64,000 nt of DNA from Cocos nucifera (Eukaryota; Streptophyta; Magnoliopsida; Arecales; Arecaceae). The notes beneath the pieces are model-generated. The model was not told the origin of the DNA and made no database searches. It saw nothing but the letters and a program-made list of their open reading frames with translations. How positions within the stretch are numbered: position 1 is the first letter of the stretch; each line of letters opens with the position of its first letter. A program made the position numbers and the translations under genes. The stretch lies in contig QRFJ01002312.1 of the NCBI GenBank assembly GCA_006176705.1, positions 93,755 through 157,754 of the forward strand. The letters run 5' to 3'. This document shows, one piece after another, positions 34,753 to 45,616 of this stretch.

Positions 34753-34883
34753 TTTTTGATTAAGGCATTCCCCTTGGCCGTCCGGTCATAAGAATGAAAG
34801 TAGGGTTTAAAGCCCTCTCCTTCCATTCGATGGGGTGTTCTTATGATGTGTAGGGGTGCTATGCATTCGTCCTTAATCAAAAA
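34753..34883 (+). other. Long leader hairpin of family A
   Basis: TTTTTGATTAAGG (34753-34765) is an exact 13-bp complement of CCTTAATCAAAAA (34871-34883). Inside, CCCCT (34770-34774) pairs with AGGGG (34852-34856), and TCATAAGAA (34786-34794) with TTCTTATGA (34838-34846). The tip holds smaller hairpins, agggtt-taaagccct and ccattcgatgg. The homologous segment in A3 is 60360-60485. Confidence 0.65.
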
Positions 34884-36068
34884 TTAAAAACTTATTTTCT
34901 ATAAAATCCTAGATCCTAAAATCCTAGGATTTTATTTACATATTTTATTTATGAACCCTAAACTTAATTAAGAATTAAGATTATGAAATATGTTAGGTCT
35001 AAAATTAAGAATTTTCAGATCTAAGACATATTCATAAAATTGGGTTTGGACTTGGGTAGCTCAATTAGGTCTAGCGGTTGATCAAACCGAATCAAGAGTT
35101 GGTTAGATGGGATCAAGAGTGCTTAAATTGACCAGCCTAATAGGATTAAGTCTGGGTCAAGATCGAGTCACATGAGTGATCGATCAAGTTAAGACCTAAT
35201 TAGGCTCAGTGGTTAGAGTCTGGATTGTAGGCTAACCTGATTGGTTCTGGCTCAATAATTTGGTGTCTAAGGTAAGTTTGGCAGATACGATCGACTGATT
35301 TTTAATTGGGAGCTACTCGACTCGAATGCATTCTTGTCGAGTTAATGGCATATCCCTTCCACCGGTCTCACTTACCTAGCCATATTTGTTGGCTCAGTCC
35401 TGATCTGAGGTGGCTAATAATCTGAGCTAACCCATGCCACTAGGTTAGTCATAATGGTTATGACTATGTCAAGTCAAGTTTAATGAGACCTAAATCAAAT
35501 CTTCCTAAGAAAAGATTAAGTCTAAGGTCTTCCACCATTGTAGATGTGCGGATCCTTCTCGGGGTTGATTGTTCTCGGCTGGTCATAGTGGTTCAGTTGC
35601 ACCGAAAAGATGCAACCATGTCTATTAGGCATTGGATGCTACAGGCTGGAGGATGGATTGGGCTCAATATTTTGGATATAGGTGAGAGACCCAATTAGGA
35701 ATCAAATCTGTGCAAATGGTGGGTCTGACTTAACTAAGGAGTGGATCAATATTCTGGGCACGGTGAGATTCATGAATTAGAGACCAAGTTTGGGTGCACC
35801 ATGATTAGAGAATCATTGAACAAGAGTTGTTCACTCATTGGCTAACCCATCACCAATAACTGTTAGGTGAGGTGATGAGTCAGTTGGTGGGACTGCACCA
35901 CCCACTAGAAATCATTAATCATGAAGATTTTTGCATCTCTACAGAGGAAGTGTAGGGATCCAAGAAAAATAGTGGAAGCTAATTTATTTAAAAATCAAAA
36001 TCCTCTAAATAAATTGGTCAAGTCTTAATTATAAAATCTAACTAGAAACTTTGACTCTCTATAGAAAA

Positions 36069-36905
36069 ATGTCTGCATCCAACCCACTGCCCGTATCCTG
36101 GACACCCATAGACTGACCGGACTCAATTACAAGGATTGGCTCTAGAACTTCAAAATTATTTTGGATTTCGAGAAGTTAACTCATGTATTGGATCAAGGAT
36201 CCCTCCACCTTACTAGCCTGTCCATCCATTGAACAGAAGAGCATGTCTCTTTATAAATAGGACGGATGAAGATAACAAGGTTAGATACTACATGTTGGGC
36301 TCGATGTCTGATGAGCTTCAGCGCCAACATGAAGATATCAAGACTGCCTGTCCAAATGTTGGCTCACCTACAAGAGATTATTTGGTGAATAGAGTCACGC
36401 AGCCAAATATCAGATCACTAAATGACTTTTTAAGGCTAAAATGCATGATGGTAGTCAGTCCAAGATCATTATCTGATGATGATCAAGGACTTAGAAGAGC
36501 TTGAGAAGCTCGGAGTGAAGTTAGGACTCAGGATCTGTAGAATGATATAATTCTACAATCCTTGACTGATGCATATGGATAGTTCATCATGAAACTACCA
36601 TATGCATAAACTTCAAAATACTTTGGTCGAACTTATGAATATGCTGGTTACTGCTGAGCTTTCTATGAAAGGTTCTAAAGGCTCAGTACTTGCTATGGAA
36701 CAGGACTTCTTCCAAGAGAAAGTCTTTTGGAAAGAAGAAAAGTCTATGAAAAGGTAGAAGGTGGAAGGTGGAAAGACAAAAAAGGCAGAGCTGAAGAAGA
36801 AGGCCGCTGACAAAAAAAAGTATTTTCATTGCATAATACTGACGGCCACTGAAAGTGGAACTGCCCTACATACCTGGCCATCCTAAAGAATAAGAAGAAG
36901 ATAGG
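36069..36905 (+). pseudogene. gag of element A
   Basis: The ATG at 36069 gives MSASNPLPVSWTPID, then, after a shift, LTGLNYKDWL*NFKIILDFE and KLTHVLDQGS, the N-terminal domain of the copia gag. A 91-codon run (36229-36504) covers the UBN2 core. The C-terminus is Lys/Glu-rich (36740-36820). The zinc knuckle (about 36820-36880) is split by a frameshift: FHC in one frame and DGH*KWNCP in another. Multiple stops are present. A3 starts identically at 61709. Confidence 0.85.
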
Positions 36906-36918
36906 TCCTTTTGGAGGT

Positions 36919-39900
36919 TTGCTCATTATTGAATTTAACCTTACCATTTCTTCTGCATCCAATTGGATGCTTGACTCTGGTTCTAGTGCTCATTTGTGCA
37001 CTTTCATGCAGGGTCTTGAGGATAGCAACAGGCTGAGGGATGGTGAGATGATCCTATGCATCGAAAATAGAACAAGAGTTGCTGCTATGGCCATGGGAAC
37101 CTATCCTCTTTGAGTATCATCTGGCTTAGATTTAGTACTTAGGGATTGTTATTATGTGCCTGCTGTAAGCAGGAATTTGATTTCTATTTCATGTTTAGCA
37201 CAAGAAGGCTATGTAATTAGTTTTCTTAAGGACCATTATAATATTCTTTATGAAAGAAATAAAATTGCAAGTGATTTCCTCATTAACGATCTCTATCAGT
37301 TACATATTAATGTATCTATTTTTAATATCGAGCAAAATGTGAATGCCATAAAATGACCCAAAAATTATCCAAATGATAGGTATCTATGGCACCTAAGACT
37401 AGGTCATATAGCAAAAGATAGGATTAATAAATTGGAGAAAATCGGGCTATTGAGTCCATTGACTTTCGAGTCATATCCAATTTGTGAATCATGTCTTCAT
37501 GGCAAAATGACTAAGCTCCCTTTTGTAGGACATGGGAAAAGGGCCATGGATCTACTTGCCCTAGTACATACTGATGTGTGTGGCCCATTTGATGTGCCAG
37601 CTAGAAGCAACTTTGTCTACTTCATAACCTTTATCGATGATTTATCTAGGTATGGGTATGTGTATCTTATGAGACACAAGTCTGAAGCTTTTGAAAAGTT
37701 CAAGGAATTCAGATATGAAGTAGAAAAGCAAACTAAAAAATTCATTAAGATTCTTCGATCAGATCGAGGAGGTAAATATCTTAGTCAAAAATTTCTAAAC
37801 TATCTCAAGCAAAATGGCATAGTCCCTCAGTAGACTCCACTTGGAACCCTTAACTCAATGGGATTTCAGAATTGAGGAACCCGATCCTATTAGATATGGT
37901 TCGATCCATGATGAGCTTCACAAACCTTCCTGATTTTCTTTGGAGACAGTCTGTTAACTACTATATATTTATTGAATAGAATTTCCTCTAAAATCGTTCC
38001 TACCACACCGTATGAGATATGGCATGGTAAGAAACCAAGTCTGAGTCATCTCAAAATTTGGGGTTGTTCCGGCTCATGTCAAAAGACAACAAGCGGATAA
38101 GTTAGACTTTAGGTCCTTTAGAGCTCGATTTATAGGATATCCTAAAGAGTCATTAGGATATTATTTCTATATTCTAGAAGACCATAATGTGATTATGAGT
38201 CGCATGCCATCTTTCTTGAAAAATAGTTTATTCAAGATAGCGGCATTGGAAAGCAGATCAAGCTCGAGGAGAAAGTCTCACAAGAGCAACGAGCTAAGGA
38301 TCCTGTGGAACCAAATCAGGTTGAGCCAATACAATCACTACCTCCTCCACCTCGTAGATCGAAAAGAATTTTCTATCCTCCTGAGAGGTACTTAGGTACT
38401 ATTTTAGAGAAAATAGAGAAAATATTTCCTCATAGGTAATGGGGTTCATGGTGATGATCCCAAAACCTATGATGAGGCGATATCAGATATCGACTCCGAA
38501 GAAATGGTTAGAGGCAATGAAGTCAGAAATTGACTCGATGCACTCAAACCAAGTCTGGACCTTGGTAGATCCACCAGAAGGTATAGTACCTATTGGGTGT
38601 AAATGGATCTACAAGAGAAAGATTGGTGCAGATGGAAATGTGGAGACATTCAAAGCTAGATTAGTGGCAAAAGGTTATAGTCAGCACGAAGGCATTGACT
38701 ATCAGGATACCTTTTCGTCAGTAGCTATGCTAAAATCCATCCGCACATTGCTTGCTGTTGCAGCCTATTTTGATTATGAAATATGGCAAATGGATGTGAA
38801 AATGGCATTCTTAAATGGATACCTTGAGGAAGATATCTATATGGAACAGCCACTAGGTTTCACATCCAGTGATGTTAATCACAAAGTATGCAAGCTCCAA
38901 AGGTCCATATATGAACTTAAGCAAGCATCTCGGAGCTGGAATACTCATTTTAATGATGTGATCAAATTATTTGGTTTCATCAAAAATGAAGGAGGAACCA
39001 TGTGTTTTTAAAAAGGTCAGTGGGAGCGCTATTGTCTTCCTCGTACTGTACGTGGATGATATCCTCCTTATTGGGAATGATATTTTCCATGTTGACCATA
39101 GTTAAAATGTGGTTATCCAAAGAATTCTCCATGAAAGACCTAGGAGAAGCATCCTTTATTCTAGGAATTAAGGTCTATAGAGATAGACCGAATAGGATGC
39201 TAGGTCTTTCATAGAAGATGTACATAGAGGAAGTGCTAAAGAGGTTTAGCATGGAAAACTCCAAGAGGGATTGGTACCCTTCAGACATGGCATTCATCTC
39301 TCCAAGAAAATGTGTCCCAACACACCAGAGGAGATTGAACACATGAGAAGATTCATGAGCAAGATCCCTTATGCTTCTAGCAATAGGGAGCCTCATGTAT
39401 GCCATGTTATGTACACGACCTGATATAGCCCATGCTGTGAGTGTCACGAGCAGATATCAGTCGAATCCAGGTGAAGAACACTGGACTTCTGTGAAATGTA
39501 TCCTTAAGTACTTGAGAAGAACCAAGGATATGTTGTTGGTTTTTGGTAATGGAGAACTCCAAGTCCAGGGGTATACAGACTCGAATTTTATGTCCGATAT
39601 AGATGATCGAAAGTCGACATCTGGAAGTCTATTTGTGTGTAATGGTGGTGCTGTCAGTTGGAAGAGTTTCAAGCAGACAGTGATAGCAGATTCCACCATG
39701 GAAGCAGAATACATTGCTGCATCAGAAGCTGCAAAGGAGGCATTCTAATACAAAAAATTCACCACAAAAATTGGAGTGATGCCAATAGATGCCATTCCTT
39801 ATACTGCGACAACAATAGCACCATAGCCCTTGCTAAAGAGCCGAGGTCTCACAAGAAATCCAAGCACATCGATCGATAATATCACCTCATCTGCGATTAC

Positions 39901-40020
39901 CTCGAGAAAGATTATGTCGAGGTCAAGAGTGTCAACTCCGCAGATAATGCAGCAGACCCACTCATAAAGCCATTGGGATAGCAGAAGATCGAAACCCACC
40001 TTGAGAAGATGGGACTTAGA
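36919..40020 (+). pseudogene. pol of element A: protease, integrase, RT, RNase H
   Basis: Protease has WMLDSGSSAHLC, with the catalytic DSG at 36973-36981. Integrase (37156-38000) has WHLRLGHIAKDR and CESCLHGK zinc ligands, LVHTDVCGPF and LRSDRGGKY catalytic Asp regions; a stop at about 37834 and a deletion remove the catalytic Glu region. RT (38439-39250) has EWLEAMKSEIDSM-type text, CKWIYKRKIGADGNVETFKA, MDVKMAFLNGYLEEDIYMEQ and YVDD (39049-39060) after a frameshift. RNase H (39371-39748) holds YTDSNFMSDIDDRKSTSG and a STMEAEYIAASEAAKEAF block. The C-terminal tail runs to about 40010. Together it would make and insert cDNA. Confidence 0.93.
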
Positions 40021-40043
40021 TTTGTAGCCAATTGGCTTTAGGT

Positions 40044-40055
40044 CAAGTGGGAGTT
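40044..40055 (+). other. Polypurine tract of element A
   Basis: caagtgggagtt directly precedes the 3' LTR. Confidence 0.85.
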
Positions 40056-42529
40056 TGTTAGATATGTGTGCCCTAGAAGCCAGAATTGGCTGACACTTGT
40101 AATACACTTCTAAGAAAAAAATTATAATTTTGACTATAAATAATAAAATAGATTATTTTCTATCACAGTGTGTATTTAAAAGTGTCTGTGATACATCCCT
40201 TGAGTTAATGGTAATGATAATTCATATTTTCAAGAGTTGAAAATTTAAGACATGAATTTTCATTATTAACTCATAAAATGCTTCCGACCGTAGGATCATC
40301 ATGAGGATGGTGATTGATCCGAAAGGTTGGTGTACGATCGCTTCTTTAGGGTAGATGAGTCTTGAGTCTATGGTGTAGAGACACCAGGAGCGAGAGTACA
40401 GGTACTCGTTAGAGAATGAGGGCACTGAGCGTGACCACCTCGAGCAGTCATGAGGAAGTCTACCTTCTCGTCGATGACTGACTCGAAGCTGCAGTGGTGT
40501 GTCTGGTTCTTTGACCTGAGGTGCATCGATAGTTCACCTTGAGGGTGTTATAGTTTGACTACACCATAACTCGATCTCCTAGCCATTCGGAATCCTGAGG
40601 TGTATGTTGGCTATAGCATGTTCATTGTAGGAATTGGATTGCACCAATAGGAATCTATCTACCTCGGTAGATGAGGAGCAGCTCAATGATGATCATGAGA
40701 ATCAAGTCCATAAGCCCATGGCCATGGTAGAGTGAAATAATAGAAAGAGTTTCTATTAGGATTTTCATATTGGACTTGAATCGAATGATTAATTCATATG
40801 ACGGAAATTAGGGTTTGATGAGATCACCTTAACCCTAATCCGATCGGGGCTCAAGATAGAGGAACTTAATCACATAGGTAACTACACCGAGAGGTTCATT
40901 TTTAGTTCTGATAGGTTACCACCATATGCTGCTAGGTGTCATTGGTGGATTTTGGGAGCAATTAGAATGATCTGAATGATCGATCCTACTAGTTGTTTGA
41001 ATCAAAAAAATTCTTATCCATCAAAAGATGCCTCAATGATAGAGATTATGACATATTCCATTATCATATAGAACTGAACCTAACTAGATCACACAAATAA
41101 GAGTTTGGATTTGAATATCAGCAATTGGACTAACCCAGTTTAATTGATTTGAATAAGATTCAATTAGGTTCAAGAAAAACGTGCTAGCACATGATTAAGC
41201 CTAATATTCTCCTTTAACAATCATTAAAAGTTGTCTTGACTAAGCCAAATATATTTGGGCTCACTCAGAAACCTTTACTTAATCTGACTGGAGCTTGTCC
41301 AGGTTAGAAAAGGGTTGTCTTAATTTATGAGATAAATTTGAGATAACACCTGCCATTTTTCATCACCTGCTAAATCTTATCTTTTGACTTTAGTCAAACA
41401 TTGACCTTTGACACTTAGAACATCTACCCATGTGTCATGCACCCAAAGGATACAGATGGAGCTTTGTCCCCCTACTAAAAAGAGGAGAGGGAGGGGGTGC
41501 ATGCCTAGGGAGGCGTGCGCCCAAAGAGGAAGACACCTGGAGTCCCATACAGATGGGACTCTAGGTTGCTTCATGCTCTCTACTTGGGTGGTACCAAAGA
41601 CTCTTCTTTGATTAGTCTTGGCACCACCTAAGGAGGTTTGTGAGAGACTCTAATCTGATTGGATCAGATGATGTCATTTCATCAATCAAATTTAGATCTG
41701 ATTCTAGGCGTGCGCCCAAAGAGGATGATACCTGGAGTCCCATACAGATGGGACTCCAGGTTGCTTCATGCTCTCTACTTGGGTGGCACCAAAGATTCTT
41801 CTTTGACCAATCTTGATGCCACCTAAGGAGGTTTGTGAGAAACTCTAATCTGATTGGATCAGATGATGTCATTCCATCAATCAGATTTAGATCTGATTGC
41901 ACAAAGAGCCATGATTGGCCAGGATGATGTGGCACTGCATGGTGCAGCAGGGTCTATATAAACCTTATCTGCACCTAGGATTCAGAGCTTCTACCCTTTG
42001 CCCATACCACATAGCCCCTCTTTCTCCTATCCATGTCTCCCTCTAATTCTCTCTCTCCTCTCCATGCCTAAAAGGTTTTGGGCTTTAGTTTGGTGCGATA
42101 CAAGCAAGAGAAAGGCGATAAGAAAGGAAGAAGGCAGCACTGCTGCAAGAGACAACATCCGATCTTCAAAAGATATTTTGAAGATCTGGAAGATCAGATC
42201 CAGATCTAATTTTTGGAGCATAGATAGAGAAGAAGAAGATCTCTAGATCCTACCCGAGTGGATATGGATAGAGGCCAGGCGCTTGCATGGCTACATCCAG
42301 AACCTCATGCAAACATCGAGATCATCACAGGATAATAGGATTATCCATAACAAGATGTAATTAAATTAGATTTAATTTATTTTATTTTTATTTTATTTTA
42401 TCAGATCGATACAATTAGATCTGAAGAGTCTCAGATCTAATTTAGATCTAAGAGAAAAATTTTTGAAATATCTCTCTTGATCAAATAGATCTGAATGAAT
42501 CTAACCTGAGAAATAGGATTTTTCCTTCA
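40056..42529 (+). repeat. 3' LTR of element A with internal duplication
   Basis: It starts TGTTAGATATGTGTGCCC and ends TTTTTCCTTCA, 2474 bp, 187 bp longer than the 5' LTR. The excess is mainly a tandem duplication of ~195 bp (41511-41705 and 41706-41900), absent from the 5' LTR. TATA is at 41954-41962. Confidence 0.94.
41511..41900 (+). repeat. 195-bp tandem duplication inside the 3' LTR of A
   Basis: Both units open aggcgtgcgcccaaagagga and run through 'ggagtcccatacagatggga' to 'tttagatctgatt'. The 5' LTR has one unit. The duplication therefore arose after, or during, insertion of A. Confidence 0.9.
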
Positions 42530-42534
42530 GTGTA

Positions 42535-42750
42535 CCATGCCAACAGCCCAAAAATGCTGCTCTCTGTCTGAATTTTCCTCTGAGATCTAGCTGACCCAGT
42601 TTTTGACTGAGCTGGCTTAGTCTCAGAGTGAGCTGGCCTAGTTTCTGAACTTTACTATTAAGACTGATTCTTCTTCCGACTCATTTTCGTCTTTCCATGA
42701 CCTATCTTCTCATGTTTCCAAGACTTGGGAGTGCCACTTCTGAGCTCATA
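42535..42750 (-). repeat. 5' LTR of element B, outer piece
   Basis: Continues the LTR interrupted at 31899, from the second GTGTA copy onwards. In plus orientation it reads ccatgccaacagccc and ends GAGCTCATA (minus start TATGAGCTC, TG changed to TA). The following CTACT at 42751-42755 is the second copy of B's target site. Confidence 0.93.
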
Positions 42751-43135
42751 CTACTGTCAAAAGTAGCTAGCTAAGGTCAATGGATATAAGTGTCCCTCCA
42801 ACCTGAGATCACCATGGTGACTTACAAGCAACTCACTATACCTTGGTGTTGGATTGCCTGTATTTCTAATATAGGTTCAAAAAATTTTTTGATATAGTCA
42901 AGTACTTGTAGAGTCATTGTGTAAGTCAAGATGGGATTGACCACTCTGGATTAACTTCAGTAAGAGAATGTCTCGCTATATTTTAATTTAGCAAAATCTA
43001 GACCTAGATAATCCTTGTGAGAAGTCATGAGATTTGCAAAATTTTGAAATATAATATGAATGAATTGTATGAGTGTCAATAGCTAAATCAAAGTCATCTT
43101 GAGTATTATTGATCATAGGGATGAATTATACGGTA
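42751..43135 (+). repeat. 3' LTR of element E, piece 2
   Basis: Starts with the second CTACT and continues the LTR text found at 19070-19455 of the 5' LTR. It stops at CGGTA (43131-43135), where element H begins. Confidence 0.92.
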
Positions 43136-45602
43136 TGAAGGAATCAAATTTAGGGTTTCACGTATAGATCTTGAAACATTTTTAGGATCAGATAGTAGAA
43201 GACTTAAATAAATTAAATATTTATTTAAATAAATATATAAACACCTAGATCTTAGATTTATTATATGATCAAGGCATGATATTAAATTAGAAATTAAAAA
43301 TATGAAGGAGAAGGAAAGGTTGATCACATCAATCTAGATCTACACTACATCTAATGCAGGTATGAAATCAATAGATCAGATCTATTACCTATGTAAGTTA
43401 GATTTTCTAACTTACTGATCTAGACTTGAGGATGAAGTCATGAGCCGCACACACGTCCGACCTCTAGGAGTTGTCCACACGAGCCTACGAACTCTGATCT
43501 GAAGTTCGATGCAGGAAATCAGCACAGCATGCTAGTACCATGCTGATCCTTCTTCGATGGTCGATCGGATGCTTTCTTCTTCAAAACTTGGATACTCTAA
43601 AATATGAGAAGGAAGAGGAGAGTTTTCTGATCTGAGACTCTCTTAGAGAAAACTCAAAAGGAGGATAGATGAAGAATAAAATAGCCCTAGAAGAAGGCCC
43701 TCTTCTTTTTCTCTTTTCTCTCACCTAGACACCTAGTTTTGTGCCTATGGAACTCCCATTCCCAAGGACCCTCTTCCTTTGATTTTTGTACACCCCAAAT
43801 CTCTCCCAAAGCTCTATATTTCATAAAAATATCAAGCCAAAATTCATCCAAAATTTATAGAAAAAGAAGAGTCCTTGTCTAGGTCAGAAACTAGACATGG
43901 CAGGACTAGATTTGGCAAGTGGTTGGGGTGCCCAACTCTTGGAAGCCCCTCCTTTAATTTTTTCATAATCTAGCAAGAGAGAATGCATAAAATTCTTCTT
44001 TCTCACCATGAAAATAGTGGAGAAAAAAATAGGAGAGGGGGAGGCACACAAGAGAGAGAAGATTTGGTCAACAAGGATTCTATCTTATAGAATCCTAAAG
44101 CTAAACTAACTCCCCTTTTGACTTGGTCTTCCAACAAATTACCTTATGAGAAAAAGAGCGAGAGAGGGGCATGCGTGATGATCAGGGAGAGGAGATCTCA
44201 TGCACAAAATAAAGAAAAATGGGCATGGGGGTGTGGGCTAAGGTGGCGCAAGGTTAGGGAGTCCTAGTCACACTAAGACTCCTGTTTTGACTTAGTCAAA
44301 CAAGATCTTTTAACTAAATAAAATCAAGAGTAAATCAATTCAATTAAATAAGAACCTAACCCATTTAAAGACTTGATTAAATTAGATTTAATTTTGATTT
44401 AATTTCCTAATCAAATTAGAAGATTGGGTTGACCTGAGTCCTTGTTAGACTAGGACTAGTTCTTCCTTGCACTTGGCTTATCCAATAACTCAATTGAACT
44501 TGATCCAATCAAGTCCAAATTAAATCTAATTAAATTATATTTAATTAGACTTAATCTCAGTCCTCTGACTTAATCAAATTAAGTTAATTAGCATTCTAAT
44601 TGCTAATCGATCATCTTGCAACACTTGCACTAGGTTAAACACCAATCGTATTGATTGTTTAAGCCTAGAACGATTCTTAATCGTTGATCAACCATCGGAT
44701 TAGATCATGAGCTCTAATGTGTGTGACCTCATAGGTCCGTACCTAAGTCAGTAGCATAAAAATAAATTTTTATACCAATCAAAGTGACCATCTAGCAATG
44801 ATATCCGACGGTCGGATAGGTCGAATGTATAGAACAACATCCTTAGAACCCATGTGGATATAGTTTCCATATAATTCATCCTCTTGATCAAAATGCTCGT
44901 AGGACACCTTAGAGTTCAACTGTTAACTTTGATCAGGTTATCATGTTTATTTTAAATATCAAAAATCCATTTGATGGATTATCCTGGCCAAGATTTTGCT
45001 ATATTGAATAACAGTGATACTCTTCTCAACTTTGGTGTCAATCATCTTGATCCACTCTAACTTTGCAAAATACTTGACTATGCCCAGAAGCCTTCCGTTA
45101 CTGAATTAGAAATTCAGTTAGTCCAGTACCAAAGCATAGTGAGTTGCTTGTAGGTCACTGAGATGATCTCAGGTCAAAGGGATACTTATACCTATATCCC
45201 ATTAGAGACATTCTCGATAGTAGAATGTTCTAGAGTTGGTCACGTTCAATGTCGATGTACCTATACATCTCACCTATATGCCATACCAGTGTCTTCACAC
45301 TCCTTGGTTAAGAGGATAACTAACCATATGGCATACAGCGACCTATGCTCGATAGATGCTATCCTTATTAACAGCCTATCATTTGGTCATGAACAAATTT
45401 AAGGACTAATCAATAAATCCTCTCTTTATCGAAGCTAAATAGTCCTAAGGACTTCATCACAACAATGAAGTTCATTAGAAGATGAATACTTATGATGAAA
45501 AATGCTAAAAATATATTTTATTTATTAATAAATCAATTATAAATATAAAGTAGCTCAACCATCAATAGATTGATAATTGACTTTGGGATATATTTTCCAA
45601 CA
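43136..45602 (-). repeat. 3' LTR of element H
   Basis: In plus orientation it starts TGAAGGAATCAAATTT and ends ATATTTTCCAACA, 2467 bp. The small open frames inside are non-coding. Confidence 0.92.
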
Positions 45603-45616
45603 ACTCCCATTTATCC
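45603..45616 (-). other. Polypurine tract of element H
   Basis: The minus strand reads GGATAAATGGGAGT directly before the 3' LTR. Confidence 0.75.

Larger units (their letters stand above)
34187..36068 (+). other. 5' leader of element A, non-coding
   Basis: About 1.9 kb lies between LTR and gag. It holds a long hairpin (34753-34883) and otherwise AT-rich sequence without a coding frame. The open frame at 35483-35698 has no recognisable content. A3 has a colinear leader at 59760-61708. Confidence 0.8.
31900..42529 (+). mobile_element. Copia retrotransposon A, near-complete
   Basis: It has two long LTRs (31900-34186 and 40056-42529), PBS, leader, gag-pol and PPT, and is flanked by GTGTA at 31895-31899 and 42530-42534. 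Removing it rejoins the B LTR perfectly. Order and text (HTDVCGPFDVPARSN in integrase, SMKDLGEASFILGIKVYRD in RT) place it in the Angela/TAR-like copia group (inference). The coding region has several stops and frameshifts. It is the youngest layer of its nest. Confidence 0.95.
26560..42750 (-). mobile_element. Copia retrotransposon B (Tork/TNT1-like), split by element A
   Basis: On the minus strand the order is 5' LTR (42750-42535 plus 31899-31521), PBS, gag, pol, PPT and 3' LTR (27177-26560). It is flanked by the 5-bp duplication CTACT (26555-26559 and 42751-42755). The split LTR sums to 595 bp against 618 bp for the intact one. The internal part is about 4.34 kb, a normal size for Tork elements. 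It lies in the 3' LTR of E and hosts element A. Confidence 0.93.

Noticed and set aside
26560..42750. RT-containing segment considered as an endogenous virus
   Set aside because: The domain order and LTRs are those of plant copia elements; no envelope, movement or coat gene was seen.
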